From Nitzschia sp. DOCU1 (Eukaryota; Bacillariophyta; Bacillariophyceae; Bacillariales; Bacillariaceae): a DNA stretch of 64,000 nt. This document shows positions 20,709 through 31,871 of this stretch, in pieces. The DNA lies in contig OX595999.1 of NCBI GenBank assembly GCA_951394045.1, positions 1,302,001 through 1,366,000 of the forward strand. The letters are read 5' to 3'. The notes under the pieces were generated by a model, which saw nothing but the letters and a program-made list of their open reading frames with translations, made no database searches and was not told the origin of the DNA. A program made the translations under genes and the position numbers. Numbering within the stretch: position 1 is the first letter of the stretch; each line of letters opens with the position of its first letter.

Positions 20709-21398
20709 CTACGGCATGTCAACGTTCCCCCTTATGCCATGATGAGGATACAGGTGATATTGATCGAACAAGGACGTTTTGGGGGAGTACACAGGCGTAT
20801 TGCCCGGCGGATCCGTGGGAATGATTACAACCGTGTCCCCAGTAGTGCCAGGGTCTCTCACTCCCCCTGGAGGGACAGTTGGTGGTACAGGGAACAACGT
20901 TGGGAGAGGGATTGGGTCCGGAGTGGGCGTGTAGCAGGTTTGATGAACTTGTCCGCCTCCTACATAGTCACACTGGCACGTCTGCATTGTCCGGTCCAAG
21001 GCAACAAAAGTGCTTTTAGACCCCGTCACTTGGCACAGAATGGCATTGGCTGTGCGGGCTTGACAGTAGGTGCAGGTGGTATCGCTCGATGCACTGCAGC
21101 TGCAGGAGTAGCCGTCGGGGAACTCCCCAGCACACGTCGCGACGCTATTCTTGCAAGGATCATTGTCACCTCCTGCATATCCTCCGCAAGCAAAGACGTT
21201 GTGAGGGACGGTGGCGGTGCAAACATTTTCTGTTTGGAGATGACGACGAAGAAAGTGGTGATTGTCGCTATCATTTGGCACGTGGAATTCTTCACTGATC
21301 ACATAGTTGCCATCGTGCTTCAAATCTTCGAGGTCGTGGCCCAATGTGGAGGACATTAGCGCCAAGAAAGAAATGACAGAAAGCTTATGAAACAGCAT
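20709..21398 (-). CDS. Secreted 12-Cys protein, family member 4 (229 aa)
   Basis: Close to member 3: signal peptide MLFHKLSVISFLALMSSTLG, HFLRRHLQTENVC, all twelve cysteines, and the phrase GEFPDGYSCSCSASSDTTCTYCQ. The Pro linker is short, and the tail (FDQYHLYPHHGIRGNVDMP) has lost the KLY spelling but keeps DMP. The upstream and downstream flanks are also homologous to those of member 3, so the duplication unit is larger than the gene. Confidence 0.82.
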   Translation of the reverse strand: MLFHKLSVISFLALMSSTLGHDLEDLKHDGNYVISEEFHVPNDSDNHHFLRRHLQTENVCTATVPHNVFACGGYAGGDNDPCKNSVATCAGEFPDGYSCSCSASSDTTCTYCQARTANAILCQVTGSKSTFVALDRTMQTCQCDYVGGGQVHQTCYTPTPDPIPLPTLFPVPPTVPPGGVRDPGTTGDTVVIIPTDPPGNTPVYSPKTSLFDQYHLYPHHGIRGNVDMP

Positions 21399-22275
21399 GA
21401 TTATTGTAGGATGATTGTAGGATGCAGCAGGAAATTATAATGTGTCGATAACAACTGGAAGCATTCCATGATGACAGCATCAACAAAGTTGCGTAGAAGC
21501 ACATGTTTTCGTACGATTGCAAAACATGAAGTGGAATGAGAACCGTCCGTCACAGGCAGGAATCTCGAGAAGCAATACCCTTGCCCGCATGTGAGCACGT
21601 CCCCACCACCTGAGGCATAAAAGCTTTATGCGGCAATCTGAGACGATGTATGATGCATCAACATGAAGCCTCTTCCGCCTGCCACGAACGCACCCGAAGC
21701 ACCAAAGTACATGTAGCTGTTTGTTGAAACCCGATTCCGTTTCTCAAAACATGTTGTGTACGGGAAAGCTGATTTCGCCAAAGTGTTCTGGTCATCGTGA
21801 GTTGGAAATGCTTTGTACATGTCATCGTGACAATCACACTGTTTTGGCGATTCTGGAAGCCCAATGTGACGTCATGAAGTCTTTCTTGGCGGTCATTTTG
21901 GGGAACACCGAAACCAAAAGGATACCCTCTATCGGAATGACGGAAACAATGGCACCCGTCTCATCGTTAGTGTTGGTCCTTTCTTACTTGGGATGCTTCT
22001 ATGAAATGCTATCTGTGGTGACCAATGAGTCCAAGGAAACGTTACACACAGACAGAAGTTGGCACAGAGGGCCGCTTGCCCCGACGTTTTGTCCCAAAAA
22101 CCACAACCCTGCCCGCTCATGACGGCACCAACCACGTTTTGGTGCGGTTGACGGAGCTCCCGCAGTTTTTCATCGTTTGAAATCCGGCTATCAGTAAGCA
22201 TTCAAATACAGCAGTCTAGGATTACATCTATTCTATATGGTCATTGGATAGTCATTGGAACAATCCACTTCTGCG

Positions 22276-23043
22276 CTATGGCATGTCGGCGTTTCTTGGT
22301 GCCCGCCTGTACAACTTGAATTGATTCCTCAACGACGTCTTGGGGACGTGCACGGGCATTGCCGGGGGAGGTGATGAACTAGGTTGCTCCGCGGGGAGGC
22401 TGACAATGGAACCTCCAGGAGCGCCAGGGTTTCTCACTTGCGAGGCAGGAGCAATCACAGGCGCTGGCGTAGGGATCGGCGGCATGGATGGGATAGGAAC
22501 TGGAGCAAATGAAGGTCGTGGCACAGGTGCGGGGAAAAACGTGGGCACCGGTATGGGTGGCGGAGTGGGCGTCCAGCAGGTTTGTTGAACTTGTCCGCCT
22601 CCCAAATAGGCACAGTCGCAGGTCTGCATTATCCCCTCTGGGGTAGCGAAGGTACTTCTAGCCCCCGTCACTTGGCACATAATGGTACCGGCTGTGCGAA
22701 CCTGACAGTAGGTGCAGGTGGTATCGCTGGATCCAGTGCAACTGCAGGAGTAGCCATCAGGGAACTCCCCAGCACATGTTGCGTCGCTATCCTGGCATTT
22801 GTCGTGATCTCCCGGTCTTCCGCAAGCATAGACACTTCTTGGGATTCCTGTGGCTGTGCACACGTTGGAAGTTTGGAGCTGGCGACGAAGAAAGTGGCGA
22901 GCATCGTCCCCGTTTTCTTCGTGCACATTGATTTCTTCAATGATCTCAAAGTTGCCATCATCGTGGTCCCAATCGTCGAGTTGGCCTAATGAATACGATG
23001 GCATTAGCGCCAAAGAGAGAAGACAAAGAGTTCGAAAAAGCAT
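22276..23043 (-). CDS. Secreted 12-Cys protein, family member 5 (255 aa)
   Basis: Signal peptide MLFRTLCLLSLALMPSYSLG, then HFLRRQLQTSNVC, the 12-Cys core with the insert GRPGDHDKC before Cys3, and a longer Pro/Ala linker (PVPRPSFAPVPIPSMPP). The tail is LRNQFKLYRRAPRNADMP. The protein, linker and flanks are nearly identical to member 6, so this pair is a very recent duplication or has been homogenised by gene conversion. Confidence 0.82.
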   Translation of the reverse strand: MLFRTLCLLSLALMPSYSLGQLDDWDHDDGNFEIIEEINVHEENGDDARHFLRRQLQTSNVCTATGIPRSVYACGRPGDHDKCQDSDATCAGEFPDGYSCSCTGSSDTTCTYCQVRTAGTIMCQVTGARSTFATPEGIMQTCDCAYLGGGQVQQTCWTPTPPPIPVPTFFPAPVPRPSFAPVPIPSMPPIPTPAPVIAPASQVRNPGAPGGSIVSLPAEQPSSSPPPAMPVHVPKTSLRNQFKLYRRAPRNADMP

Positions 23044-23860
23044 GGTTGTTGCAAGAGTGCTACAGAATAAAGCAGGCTAGCAGGAGATTGGCAGGGAAGG
23101 AAATTGTGAGATCGAGGACATTAGGAAGTATTTCGTGGATGAAAAGGTCGACGAAGCTCTATAGAAAAACATAAGCACGATTGCAAAAACGAGGAGGAAA
23201 GAGAAAGTCACGAGCACCAAACCCGGAATGTGGAGATTACACGTGCTCGCATAGGATGAGAAAGGCCCATTGGAGAAGCACATTGTGGATTTACTACTAT
23301 CGGAATCTGAAGCGATGTACTTCGAGATACACATTATATTTTTTGCGCCGGCATGAACGCAACTGAAGTCAGCTCCCTCATACTCTAGAGTTGGGCTATT
23401 TTGGAATCCAGCTTTTTCTTGAAAGGCTGCGTGCAAGAGAATTCGCTAATTATCCGAAATCTTTGGAGCTTCTGTTCACCGAACAGCTTAGAAAATCCAT
23501 TTCTGTTTCGCCACAAGAAATTCAGTTTTGTGGCACACGTCTCATAGTTACTGTTGGTCCTTCCTTGCTTTGGATGCTTCTATGAAATGCTATCTTTGGT
23601 GGACAATGAGTCCAAGGAAACGATACATACAGACAGAAGTTGGCACAGAGGGCCGCTGGCCCCGATGTTTTGTCCCGAAACCCACAACCCTCCCTGCTCA
23701 TGGCGGCATCAACAACGTTTTGGTACGGCTTACGAAGCACCCCCAGGATTGCATCGTTTGAAATCCGGCAATCAGTCAGCATTCAAATGCAGCAGTCTAG
23801 GAGCGATTACATCTATTCTCTACGGTCATCGGATAGTCATTGGAAAATTGCACTTCTGCT

Positions 23861-24625
23861 CTATGGCATGTCGGCGTTTCTTGGTGCCCGCCTGTACAAC
23901 TTGAATTGATTCCTCAACGACGTCTTGGGGGCGGCCACAGGCATTGCCGGTGGAGGTGTTGAACTAGGTTGCTCCGCGGGGAGGTTGACAACGGAACCTC
24001 CAGGAGCGTCGGGGTCTCTCACTTGCGAGGCAGGAGCAATCACAGGCGCTGGCATAGAGATCGGCGGCATGGATGGGATAGGAACTGGAGCAAATGAAGG
24101 TCGTGGGACAGGTGCGGGGAAAAAAGTGGGCACCGGGATGGGCGGTGGAGTGGGCGTCCAGCAGGTTTGACTGACTTGTCCGCCTCCCAGATAGTCGCAC
24201 TGACAAGTCTGCATTGTCCCCTCTACGGTAGTGAAGGTACTTCTAGCCCCCGTCACTTGGCACATTATGGTACCGGCTGTGCGAATCTGACAGTAGGTGC
24301 AGGTGGTATCGCTGGATCCAGTGCAACTGCACGAATAGCCGTCGGGGAACTCCCCAGCACATGTCGCGTCGCTATCCTGGCATTTATTGCCGGGCATTCC
24401 TGGAATTCCGCACGCATAGACATTTCTTGGGATGGTGGCTGTGCAAACGTTGGAAGTTTGGAGCTGGCGACGAAGAAAGTGGCGAGCATCGCCTCTGTTT
24501 TCTTCGTGCACATTGAATTCTTCACTGATCACAAAGTTGCCATCATCGTGCTCCCAGTCGTCGAGTTGGCCTAATGAATACGGCACTAGCGCCAAAGAGA
24601 GAAGACAAAGAGTTCGAAAAAGCAT
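23861..24625 (-). CDS. Secreted 12-Cys protein, family member 6 (254 aa)
   Basis: Near-twin of member 5, with the same signal peptide, FLRRQLQT site, core, Pro/Ala linker and LRNQFKLYRRAPRNADMP tail. The differences cluster around Cys2-Cys3 (GIPGMPGNKC). The 5' flank, including a CTAGCAGGAGAT stretch and the promoter, is shared with member 5. Confidence 0.82.
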   Translation of the reverse strand: MLFRTLCLLSLALVPYSLGQLDDWEHDDGNFVISEEFNVHEENRGDARHFLRRQLQTSNVCTATIPRNVYACGIPGMPGNKCQDSDATCAGEFPDGYSCSCTGSSDTTCTYCQIRTAGTIMCQVTGARSTFTTVEGTMQTCQCDYLGGGQVSQTCWTPTPPPIPVPTFFPAPVPRPSFAPVPIPSMPPISMPAPVIAPASQVRDPDAPGGSVVNLPAEQPSSTPPPAMPVAAPKTSLRNQFKLYRRAPRNADMP

Positions 24626-25302
24626 GGTTGTTGCAAGAGTGCTGCAGAATCTAGCAAGCTAGCAGGAGATCGGCGGGGAAGGCAATTGTGAGATTGAGGA
24701 CATTAGGAAGTATTTCGTGGATGACATGGTCGACAAAATTTCTATAGAAAAACACAAGCACGATTGGGGAAAATAGGCAGGAAAGAGAAAGCCACGAGCA
24801 ATAGCCGGAATGTGGAGATTACACGTGCCCATAGGATGAGAAAGGCCCATCGGAGAAGCACAGTGGATTTACTATCGGATCTGAAGCGATGTCCTTCGAG
24901 ATACACATTATTTTTTTGGCCGGCATATGCAATTGAAATAATAGGGCTATTATTCGGAATCCACAGTTCTCTTGAAAGGATGCTTGCAAGAGAATTCGCT
25001 AATTATCCGAAATCTTTGGAGCTTCTGTTAACCGACCAGCATAGCAAATCCGTTTGTTTCGCCACAAGCAAATGGATTCACTTCGTTTACTGTTGTTAAA
25101 CGGAAGTTGGCACAAAACAGCTGTTGGCCACGGAGGCCCAGAGATATTGTCTCGAGACCCACACTACACAACCAATGTTCATTGTCAAAGCAATTTTTGG
25201 CACCAGCCGCCGTCAACTCAAAAATTGAAAGACTCAAGTCTAGCAGGGTTATATCGATTCTCTAGTACTATGGTGACCGGAAAATCCATTTGATGTCGTT
25301 CT

Positions 25303-26058
25303 CTAGGGCATGTCCGAGTTTCTCTCTCGGTCATATAACTTCAATGAATTAAACAATGACGATTTGGGGACGTACACAGGAGCGGGTTGAGGTGGTAAAT
25401 TACCAGGTTGTTCCGCTGGAAGCGCAGCAGCGTCAGGCACCCTTACGTTTACGTTAATCGAAGGCGCCGGTGTCGGGATGAGTCCAATCACGTTGGGAGG
25501 AAGAGCGGGAATAGCAACCGGAGCAAATGGAGGTGGTGTGACAGGTGCGGGGAAAAACGTGGGCACAGGGATGGGCGGTGTTGTAGGCGTCCAACAGGTT
25601 TGTTGCACTTGTCCGCCTCCCACATAGGCACAGTCGCAGGTCTGCATTATCCCCTCTGGGGTAGTGAAGGTACTTCTAGCCCCCGTCACTTGGCACATAA
25701 TGGTACCGGCTGTGCGAACCTGACAGTAGGTGCAGGTGGTATCGCTGGATCCAGTGCAACTGCAAGAGTAGCCATCGGGGAACTCCCCAGCACATGTCGC
25801 GTCGCTATCCTGGCATTTATCGTGCATTCCTGGTCTTCCGCAAGCATAGACACTTCTTGGGTCTGTGGCTGTGCAAACGTTAGAAGTTTGGAGCTGACGA
25901 CGAAGAAAGTGGCGAGCACCGCCTCCGTTTTCTTCGTGCACATTGAATTCTTCAATGATCTCAAAATTGCCATTGTGCTCCCAAGAATCCTCGAGTTGGC
26001 CCAATGATGAGGACGGCATTAGCGCCAAAGATAGTAGACAAAAATTTCGAAAGAGCAT
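25303..26058 (-). CDS. Secreted 12-Cys protein, family member 7 (251 aa)
   Basis: The frame is open 86 codons further upstream, but the ATG at 26058 (MLFRNFCLLSLALMPSSSLG) begins a signal peptide aligned with the other members, so I place the start there. It has HFLRRQLQT, twelve cysteines and a linker containing FAPVAIPALPPNVIGLIPTP. The tail is shortened to LFNSLKLYDRERNSDMP. It pairs with member 8, with which it shares the linker and tail. Confidence 0.82.
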   Translation of the reverse strand: MLFRNFCLLSLALMPSSSLGQLEDSWEHNGNFEIIEEFNVHEENGGGARHFLRRQLQTSNVCTATDPRSVYACGRPGMHDKCQDSDATCAGEFPDGYSCSCTGSSDTTCTYCQVRTAGTIMCQVTGARSTFTTPEGIMQTCDCAYVGGGQVQQTCWTPTTPPIPVPTFFPAPVTPPPFAPVAIPALPPNVIGLIPTPAPSINVNVRVPDAAALPAEQPGNLPPQPAPVYVPKSSLFNSLKLYDRERNSDMP

Positions 26059-26656
26059 TGTTCTTGTAAGAGTGCTGCAGGATGTAGCATAAATTCGGCG
26101 AGGGGGGGGGATAATGAGCTCACAAGAAGCATTTCTTGGGTGACGGCACCAACGAAGTTGTTGTCGAGTAAGAAAAACATTGGCACGATTGCGAGGATCT
26201 GCCTGGGAGGAAAGAGAAAGCCACGAGCTACGAACCCGGAATGTGGCGTGCCTACATATGAGCAATAACCGTTGGAGGCATATTGTACCAGCTTTTAGCA
26301 TCGGAATATGTACCATTTCTGGCTTCCCTGCCTAAACGGCAAAACACGTCGGCCCAGTAAACTAAAGGTACAGTAGGTTTATTTTTGAAAGCAGCTCCAT
26401 CGAACTAATGCCGCAGTATCATACGACGATATTGGAGCCGCGTCGTTTACTACTGTGCGGACAGAAATTGGCGCACATCAGCCGATGGGGTCGGAGGTCC
26501 CGGAACCCACAACCCGCCCCCCTGATGATAGCAGAGGTACGGGTGCATAATTTCGCATCCTTTCGAATTTGGCTGTCATCTCAAGAATTCAACGACTCAA
26601 GTCTAGGGTTATATCTATTTTCTATGATGACCGGAAAATCCATTTGATGGCATTCT

Positions 26657-27403
26657 CTAAGGCATGTCCGAGTTTCTTTCTCCGTCGTACAACTTCAATG
26701 AATTAAACAACGACGATTTGGGGACGTACACAGGAGCCGCTTGAGGTGGTAGACTACCAGGTTGCTCCGCTGGAAGCGCCGTATCGGGCACTCTTACGTT
26801 TAAGTTAATCGAAGGCGCCGGCGTCGGGATAAGTCCAATGACGTTGGGAGGAAGAGCAGGAATAGCAACTGGAGTAAATGGAGGTGGTGTGACAGGTGCG
26901 GGAAAATATGTGGGAAGGGTGAATGGCGCTGGTGTAGGCGTCCAGCAGGTTTGTTGCACTTGTCCGCCTCCCACATAGGCACAGTCGCAGGTCTGCATTA
27001 TCCCCTCTACGTTAGCGAAGGTACTTCTAGCCCCAGTCACTTGGCACATAATGGTACCGGCTGTGCGAACCTGACAGTAGGTGCAGGTGGTATCGCTGGA
27101 TCCAGTGCAACTGCAGGAGTAGCCATCGGGGAACTCCCCAGCACACGTCGCGGTGCTATCCTGGCATTTATCGATCATTCCTGGAGTTCCGCACGCATAT
27201 ACACTTCTTGGGTCTGTGGCTGTGCAAACGTTAGAAGTTTGGAGCTGGCGACGAAGAAAGTGGCGAGCATCGTCCCCGTTTTCTTCGTGCACATTGAATT
27301 CTTCAATGATCTCAAATTTGCCATCGAGCTTCAAGTCCTCGAGTTGGCTCAATGTTGACGGTATTAGCGTCAACGCTAGAAGACAAAGACGTCCAAAGAG
27401 CAT
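26657..27403 (-). CDS. Secreted 12-Cys protein, family member 8 (248 aa)
   Basis: Sister of member 7. Signal peptide MLFGRLCLLALTLIPSTLS, HFLRRQLQT, twelve cysteines, a linker with FTPVAIPALPPNVIGLIPTP, and the tail LFNSLKLYDGERNSDMP. The 3' flanks of members 7 and 8 share GATGACCGGAAAATCCATTT just after the stop. It is the last minus-strand gene before the six-copy array, whose left target duplication begins 288 bp upstream of its start. Confidence 0.82.
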   Translation of the reverse strand: MLFGRLCLLALTLIPSTLSQLEDLKLDGKFEIIEEFNVHEENGDDARHFLRRQLQTSNVCTATDPRSVYACGTPGMIDKCQDSTATCAGEFPDGYSCSCTGSSDTTCTYCQVRTAGTIMCQVTGARSTFANVEGIMQTCDCAYVGGGQVQQTCWTPTPAPFTLPTYFPAPVTPPPFTPVAIPALPPNVIGLIPTPAPSINLNVRVPDTALPAEQPGSLPPQAAPVYVPKSSLFNSLKLYDGERNSDMP

Positions 27404-27698
27404 TGTAGTATTACTGCAGAGCGTAGCAGGAATTCGGCGAGGGAGGAAACAAGTTTGTCGAGGACAAGAAGTATCTCTTGGATGACAGCACCAACGAAGT
27501 AGTTGGGTTGAAAAACATTATGGCACGATTGCGCAAATGAGGAAGATAGAGAAAGCCACGAGTTAAAAACCCGGAATCTGGCGAGTGACTGCGTATTTTA
27601 AAAAAAAACCGTTGGAGACATAATGTAGCTTTACTATCGGAATGGGTGCCCTTTCTCGCTTCGTTCCTGACCGCCAAACCACCTCAGCCCAGTAAATA

Positions 27699-29083
27699 GG
27701 CCAATGTCCGGCCACGTAGGTAGCTCAAGTGTAAGCCTTTGACAAAAAGACCTCAGAATCATCATAATTGAGCCATTTTGGCCGATTCTAAACTGTCAGA
27801 AAAGTGTAAGCCACCAACAGCCCACCAATGGAATTGCCTCAAAAAAGTGTAAAACATCATTTAGAAAGTCATTATTTTCGGTTCTTGACGTCACTGAACC
27901 CAATGCCACGGTCCGATTCATGGTCATACGAGTCGACATGTTCGTATCAGTCGAAGAACTATCCACTCGCGACTGCAACTGCCTTCGGCCGTTGCCTCTC
28001 TATTTCCTTTGTAATGGTCCCCTATGCACTTGGTGACCTATTCAACAATGAATCTATGTTCTTCTCGAGCTTTCTATTAGTATTATACGAGCAATCCTAT
28101 AGTGTTCCAAAGAGGCCGCCAGAAGTTGATTGTTGCATTCGTGGTATCCTCTCAAAAGAAGAAATGACCGACGAGTTCAACAAGACAGTGGCGGGGCGGC
28201 AGCTTTGTTGAGGTAGCCACGAATAATGAAGTGCATTGTAGCGTAATTATAGTGGTAGTGGCAGCTTGTAGATGAATTCAGAGCGATCCAAAGTTGATTG
28301 TAGCGTTTGTTGGCAGGGAAACAAACCACCCACGAACATAATGATCGACGAGATGAAGCTACGCCGCGGCGGCTTCATAGAGGTGGAAGCGAGTAATGAA
28401 GTGTATTGTAGTGTAGTTCTAGTGGCGGTGGTAGCTTGTAGACGAATCAGCAGTGATTCAAAGTTGATTGTCGCATTCATTAGCAAGGAAACAAATGCCT
28501 GACGAGTTGAAAGTGGCGGTGGCGATGACAGCTTCGTGTTGGGAGTATATTCACAGCAAAGGCCACAACAGGCGAATTGTAGAAATGCTGGGTGGTGAGC
28601 AGGTTGTCAAGTTTAAATGACAATGTTAGTGAAAGGCATGAATCAAAATACTTTGGTCTGCGATGGAATGCACTTACCTTGGTAATATTGAAGTAGTAAT
28701 TAAATAATAACTATCAATCGAATAATACTGCTGCTGCAACGACTGTATAGCGCCAATCAAGGAGTTTATATACATGGGGTGGTAGGAGGACAGCAGCAGT
28801 ACTCGAGAAGTACTCGCAAAGAAAGTTTGACAGTGAAAGAATGGATTTTTGTGTTGCGCCATTGTCGCCGCTCGTCCGACCAATTTGGACCAATTCGACT
28901 TAATGGCAGGCAGCGCAAGCCAGCCAATGATTGTCATCGTGGTAGGTCATCCCGTTAAAATATATCTCTTGTTATTGAGAATAGCGAATTATTGCCGTCC
29001 TTTTGTTCTTTGAATTTTTTCCTTTCTTTTTTCCCCTTTCTTCTTTATAAAATCTTAGCTACCTACGTGACCGGACATAAGCC
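27699..29083. repeat. Array unit 1, 1385 bp
   Basis: Left TIR at 27699-27725 and right TIR at 29057-29083. Subterminal AAGTGTAA motifs recur near 27729, 27803 and 27845, as expected of transposase-binding sites. Three decayed ~170-bp internal repeats begin at 28125, 28293 and 28463. The frames of 60-127 codons inside have no recognisable domain and are not called as genes. Confidence 0.92.
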
Positions 29084-29089
29084 ATTCTC

Positions 29090-30474
29090 GGCCAATGTCC
29101 GGCCACGTAGGTAGCTCAAGTGTAAGCCTTTGACAAAAAGACCTCAGAATCATCATAATTGAGCCATTTTGGCCGATTCTAAACTGTCAGAAAAGTGTAA
29201 GCCACCAACAGCCCACCAATGGAATTGCCTCAAAAAAGTGTAAAACATCATTTAGAAAGTCATTATTTTCGGTTCTTGACGTCACTGAACCCAATGCCAC
29301 GGTCCGATTCATGGTCATACGAGTCGACATGTTCGTATCAGTCGAAGAACTATCCACTCGCGACTGCAACTGCCTTCGGCCGTTGCCTCTCTATTTCCTT
29401 TGTAATGGTCCCCTATGCACTTGGTGACCTATTCAACAATGAATCTATGTTCTTCTCGAGCTTTCTATTAGTATTATACGAGCAATCCTATAGTGTTCCA
29501 AAGAGGCCGCCAGAAGTTGATTGTTGCATTCGTGGTATCCTCTCAAAAGAAGAAATGACCGACGAGTTCAACAAGACAGTGGCGGGGCGGCAGCTTTGTT
29601 GAGGTAGCCACGAATAATGAAGTGCATTGTAGCGTAATTATAGTGGTAGTGGCAGCTTGTAGATGAATTCAGAGCGATCCAAAGTTGATTGTAGCGTTTG
29701 TTGGCAGGGAAACAAACCACCCACGAACATAATGATCGACGAGATGAAGCTACGCCGCGGCGGCTTCATAGAGGTGGAAGCGAGTAATGAAGTGTATTGT
29801 AGTGTAGTTCTAGTGGCGGTGGTAGCTTGTAGACGAATCAGCAGTGATTCAAAGTTGATTGTCGCATTCATTAGCAAGGAAACAAATGCCTGACGAGTTG
29901 AAAGTGGCGGTGGCGATGACAGCTTCGTGTTGGGAGTATATTCACAGCAAAGGCCACAACAGGCGAATTGTAGAAATGCTGGGTGGTGAGCAGGTTGTCA
30001 AGTTTAAATGACAATGTTAGTGAAAGGCATGAATCAAAATACTTTGGTCTGCGATGGAATGCACTTACCTTGGTAATATTGAAGTAGTAATTAAATAATA
30101 ACTATCAATCGAATAATACTGCTGCTGCAACGACTGTATAGCGCCAATCAAGGAGTTTATATACATGGGGTGGTAGGAGGACAGCAGCAGTACTCGAGAA
30201 GTACTCGCAAAGAAAGTTTGACAGTGAAAGAATGGATTTTTGTGTTGCGCCATTGTCGCCGCTCGTCCGACCAATTTGGACCAATTCGACTTAATGGCAG
30301 GCAGCGCAAGCCAGCCAATGATTGTCATCGTGGTAGGTCATCCCGTTAAAATATATCTCTTGTTATTGAGAATAGCGAATTATTGCCGTCCTTTTGTTCT
30401 TTGAATTTTTTCCTTTCTTTTTTCCCCTTTCTTCTTTATAAAATCTTAGCTACCTACGTGACCGGACATAAGCC
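29090..30474. repeat. Array unit 2, 1385 bp
   Basis: Copy of unit 1, preceded by the spacer ATTCTC at 29084-29089. I noticed no sequence difference from unit 1. Confidence 0.92.
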
Positions 30475-30480
30475 ATTCTC

Positions 30481-31865
30481 GGCCAATGTCCGGCCACGTA
30501 GGTAGCTCAAGTGTAAGCCTTTGACAAAAAGACCTCAGAATCATCATAATTGAGCCATTTTGGCCGATTCTAAACTGTCAGAAAAGTGTAAGCCACCAAC
30601 AGCCCACCAATGGAATTGCCTCAAAAAAGTGTAAAACATCATTTAGAAAGTCATTATTTTCGGTTCTTGACGTCACTGAACCCAATGCCACGGTCCGATT
30701 CATGGTCATACGAGTCGACATGTTCGTATCAGTCGAAGAACTATCCACTCGCGACTGCAACTGCCTTCGGCCGTTGCCTCTCTATTTCCTTTGTAATGGT
30801 CCCCTATGCACTTGGTGACCTATTCAACAATGAATCTATGTTCTTCTCGAGCTTTCTATTAGTATTATACGAGCAATCCTATAGTGTTCCAAAGAGGCCG
30901 CCAGAAGTTGATTGTTGCATTCGTGGTATCCTCTCAAAAGAAGAAATGACCGACGAGTTCAACAAGACAGTGGCGGGGCGGCAGCTTTGTTGAGGTAGCC
31001 ACGAATAATGAAGTGCATTGTAGCGTAATTATAGTGGTAGTGGCAGCTTGTAGATGAATTCAGAGCGATCCAAAGTTGATTGTAGCGTTTGTTGGCAGGG
31101 AAACAAACCACCCACGAACATAATGATCGACGAGATGAAGCTACGCCGCGGCGGCTTCATAGAGGTGGAAGCGAGTAATGAAGTGTATTGTAGTGTAGTT
31201 CTAGTGGCGGTGGTAGCTTGTAGACGAATCAGCAGTGATTCAAAGTTGATTGTCGCATTCATTAGCAAGGAAACAAATGCCTGACGAGTTGAAAGTGGCG
31301 GTGGCGATGACAGCTTCGTGTTGGGAGTATATTCACAGCAAAGGCCACAACAGGCGAATTGTAGAAATGCTGGGTGGTGAGCAGGTTGTCAAGTTTAAAT
31401 GACAATGTTAGTGAAAGGCATGAATCAAAATACTTTGGTCTGCGATGGAATGCACTTACCTTGGTAATATTGAAGTAGTAATTAAATAATAACTATCAAT
31501 CGAATAATACTGCTGCTGCAACGACTGTATAGCGCCAATCAAGGAGTTTATATACATGGGGTGGTAGGAGGACAGCAGCAGTACTCGAGAAGTAGTCGCA
31601 AAGAAAGTTTGACAGTGAAAGAATGGATTTTTGTGTTGCGCCATTGTCGCCGCTCGTCCGACCAATTTGGACCAATTCGACTTAATGGCAGGCAGCGCAA
31701 GCCAGCCAATGATTGTCATCGTGGTAGGTCATCCCGTTAAAATATATCTCTTGTTATTGAGAATAGCGAATTATTGCCGTCCTTTTGTTCTTTGAATTTT
31801 TTCCTTTCTTTTTTCCCCTTTCTTCTTTATAAAATCTTAGCTACCTACGTGACCGGACATAAGCC
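30481..31865. repeat. Array unit 3, 1385 bp, with a private substitution
   Basis: Copy of unit 1, preceded by spacer ATTCTC at 30475-30480. At 31595 it has G where the other units have C (AGTAGTCGC versus AGTACTCGC). This is the only difference between units that I noticed. Confidence 0.92.
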
Positions 31866-31871
31866 ATTCTC

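Noticed and set aside
22340..22989. Plus-strand frames opposite the 12-Cys genes (also at 8762-9362, 17680-18108, 23925-24574, 25408-26007)
   Set aside because: They are mirror frames of the Cys/Pro-rich genes on the minus strand. They lack signal peptides or conserved starts and change length between paralogues.
26059..26316. N-terminal extension of the 12-Cys gene at 25303
   Set aside because: The extra 86 codons precede a signal peptide that aligns with the starts of the other members and are absent from them.
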